From the NCBI GenBank assembly GCA_018883625.1, contig JAHLFV010000079.1, positions 1 through 5,956 of the forward strand: DNA of 5,956 nt. Reading direction: 5' to 3'. The number at the start of each line of letters is the position of its first letter. Within the stretch, counting starts at the first letter, position 1. The notes beneath the pieces were generated by a model that was not told the origin of the DNA, did no database searches, and saw nothing but the letters and a program-made list of their open reading frames with translations. The position numbers and the translations under genes are program-made. This DNA comes from Candidatus Treponema excrementipullorum. Lineage in GTDB: Bacteria; Spirochaetota; Spirochaetia; Treponematales; Treponemataceae. Below are positions 5,752-5,956 of this stretch, piece after piece.

Positions 5752-5956
5752 AAGTTTCAGTTAGTTTTACAGATAAGAAACATTTAGTTTCACGGCAAGA
5801 AACACTTAGTTTCACGGTAAGAAACAGTTAGTTTCACGGTAAGAAACACTTAGTTTCACGGTAAGAAACACTTAGTTTCACAGTAAGAAACCTCAGTTCC
5901 ACAGTATGAAACACTTAGTTTCACGGTAAGAAACACTTAGTTTCACGGTAAGAAAC
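5752..5956. repeat. Tandem array of a 22-bp unit with alternating inverted half-sites
   Basis: Eight full units begin at 5775, 5797, 5819, 5841, 5863, 5885, 5906 and 5928, and a partial ninth (5950-5956) runs off the window. A degenerate copy (5752-5774) sits at the left end. Each unit contains GAAAC, a five-base loop (usually ACTTA) and GTTTC, and the next unit's GAAAC follows after seven bases (usually ACGGTAA). Three units (2, 4 and 8) are identical; the others differ at one or two bases, except the unit at 5885, which is 21 bp and has a broken right arm (GTTCC). The period is not a multiple of three, and stop codons recur in every frame on both strands, so the array cannot encode a long peptide. 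There are no unique spacers, so it is not CRISPR. Confidence 0.95.

Noticed and set aside
5612..5815. Minus-strand 67-codon ORF starting inside the tandem array
   Set aside because: Its start is within repeat units, it has no ribosome site, and its sequence shows no recognisable domain. The 22-bp period also brings stop codons into every frame.
5775..5956. CRISPR array
   Set aside because: The repeats abut directly with a 22-bp period and no unique spacers, and no cas gene is present in the window.

Overview
The window looks like a bacterial chromosome of moderate to low GC with closely packed housekeeping genes. I infer a host-associated spirochaete of the Treponema type, mainly from the style of the proteins (an RNase II relative with a winged-helix-type N-terminal half, and a possible remnant of a PD-(D/E)XK transposase-type protein). 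This is a recognition-based guess; no rRNA or other marker confirms it.

Layout. Positions 1-121 hold an AT-rich leader with a possible upstream terminator and a good promoter. Positions 122-1101 hold a two-gene plus-strand operon: a dCMP deaminase and a GNAT acetyltransferase only 2 bases apart. It converges, with just 4 bases between stop codons, on minus-strand thrC (threonine synthase, 1106-2515). Further right on the minus strand are an RNB-domain exoribonuclease (2624-4516) and yaaA (4580-5335). Transcription of the minus-strand genes runs yaaA, then the ribonuclease, then thrC, and each has its own candidate promoter. A short plus-strand ORF (5365-5607), possibly the tail of a PD-(D/E)XK transposase-type protein, lies divergent from yaaA. 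From 5608 to the right edge there is no convincing gene. That stretch holds a 16-bp perfect palindrome, a spaced inverted repeat and a tandem array of a 22-bp unit that runs off the window.

Functions. The genes are mostly independent housekeeping functions: pyrimidine deoxynucleotide supply (dCMP to dUMP), an acetyltransferase of unknown substrate, the last step of threonine synthesis, RNA turnover and peroxide/iron stress protection. No joint pathway is evident.

Two things stand out. First, the 22-bp array (5775-5956 and beyond) is made of alternating GAAAC and GTTTC half-sites spaced about one helical turn apart, and it cannot code on either strand. Second, three genes (dCMP deaminase, ribonuclease, yaaA) have a candidate -10 hexamer exactly 6 bases before the start codon and no Shine-Dalgarno sequence, as expected of leaderless mRNAs, whereas thrC has a normal leader with an AAGGG ribosome site. 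I found no full defence system, CRISPR array, tRNA or rRNA.
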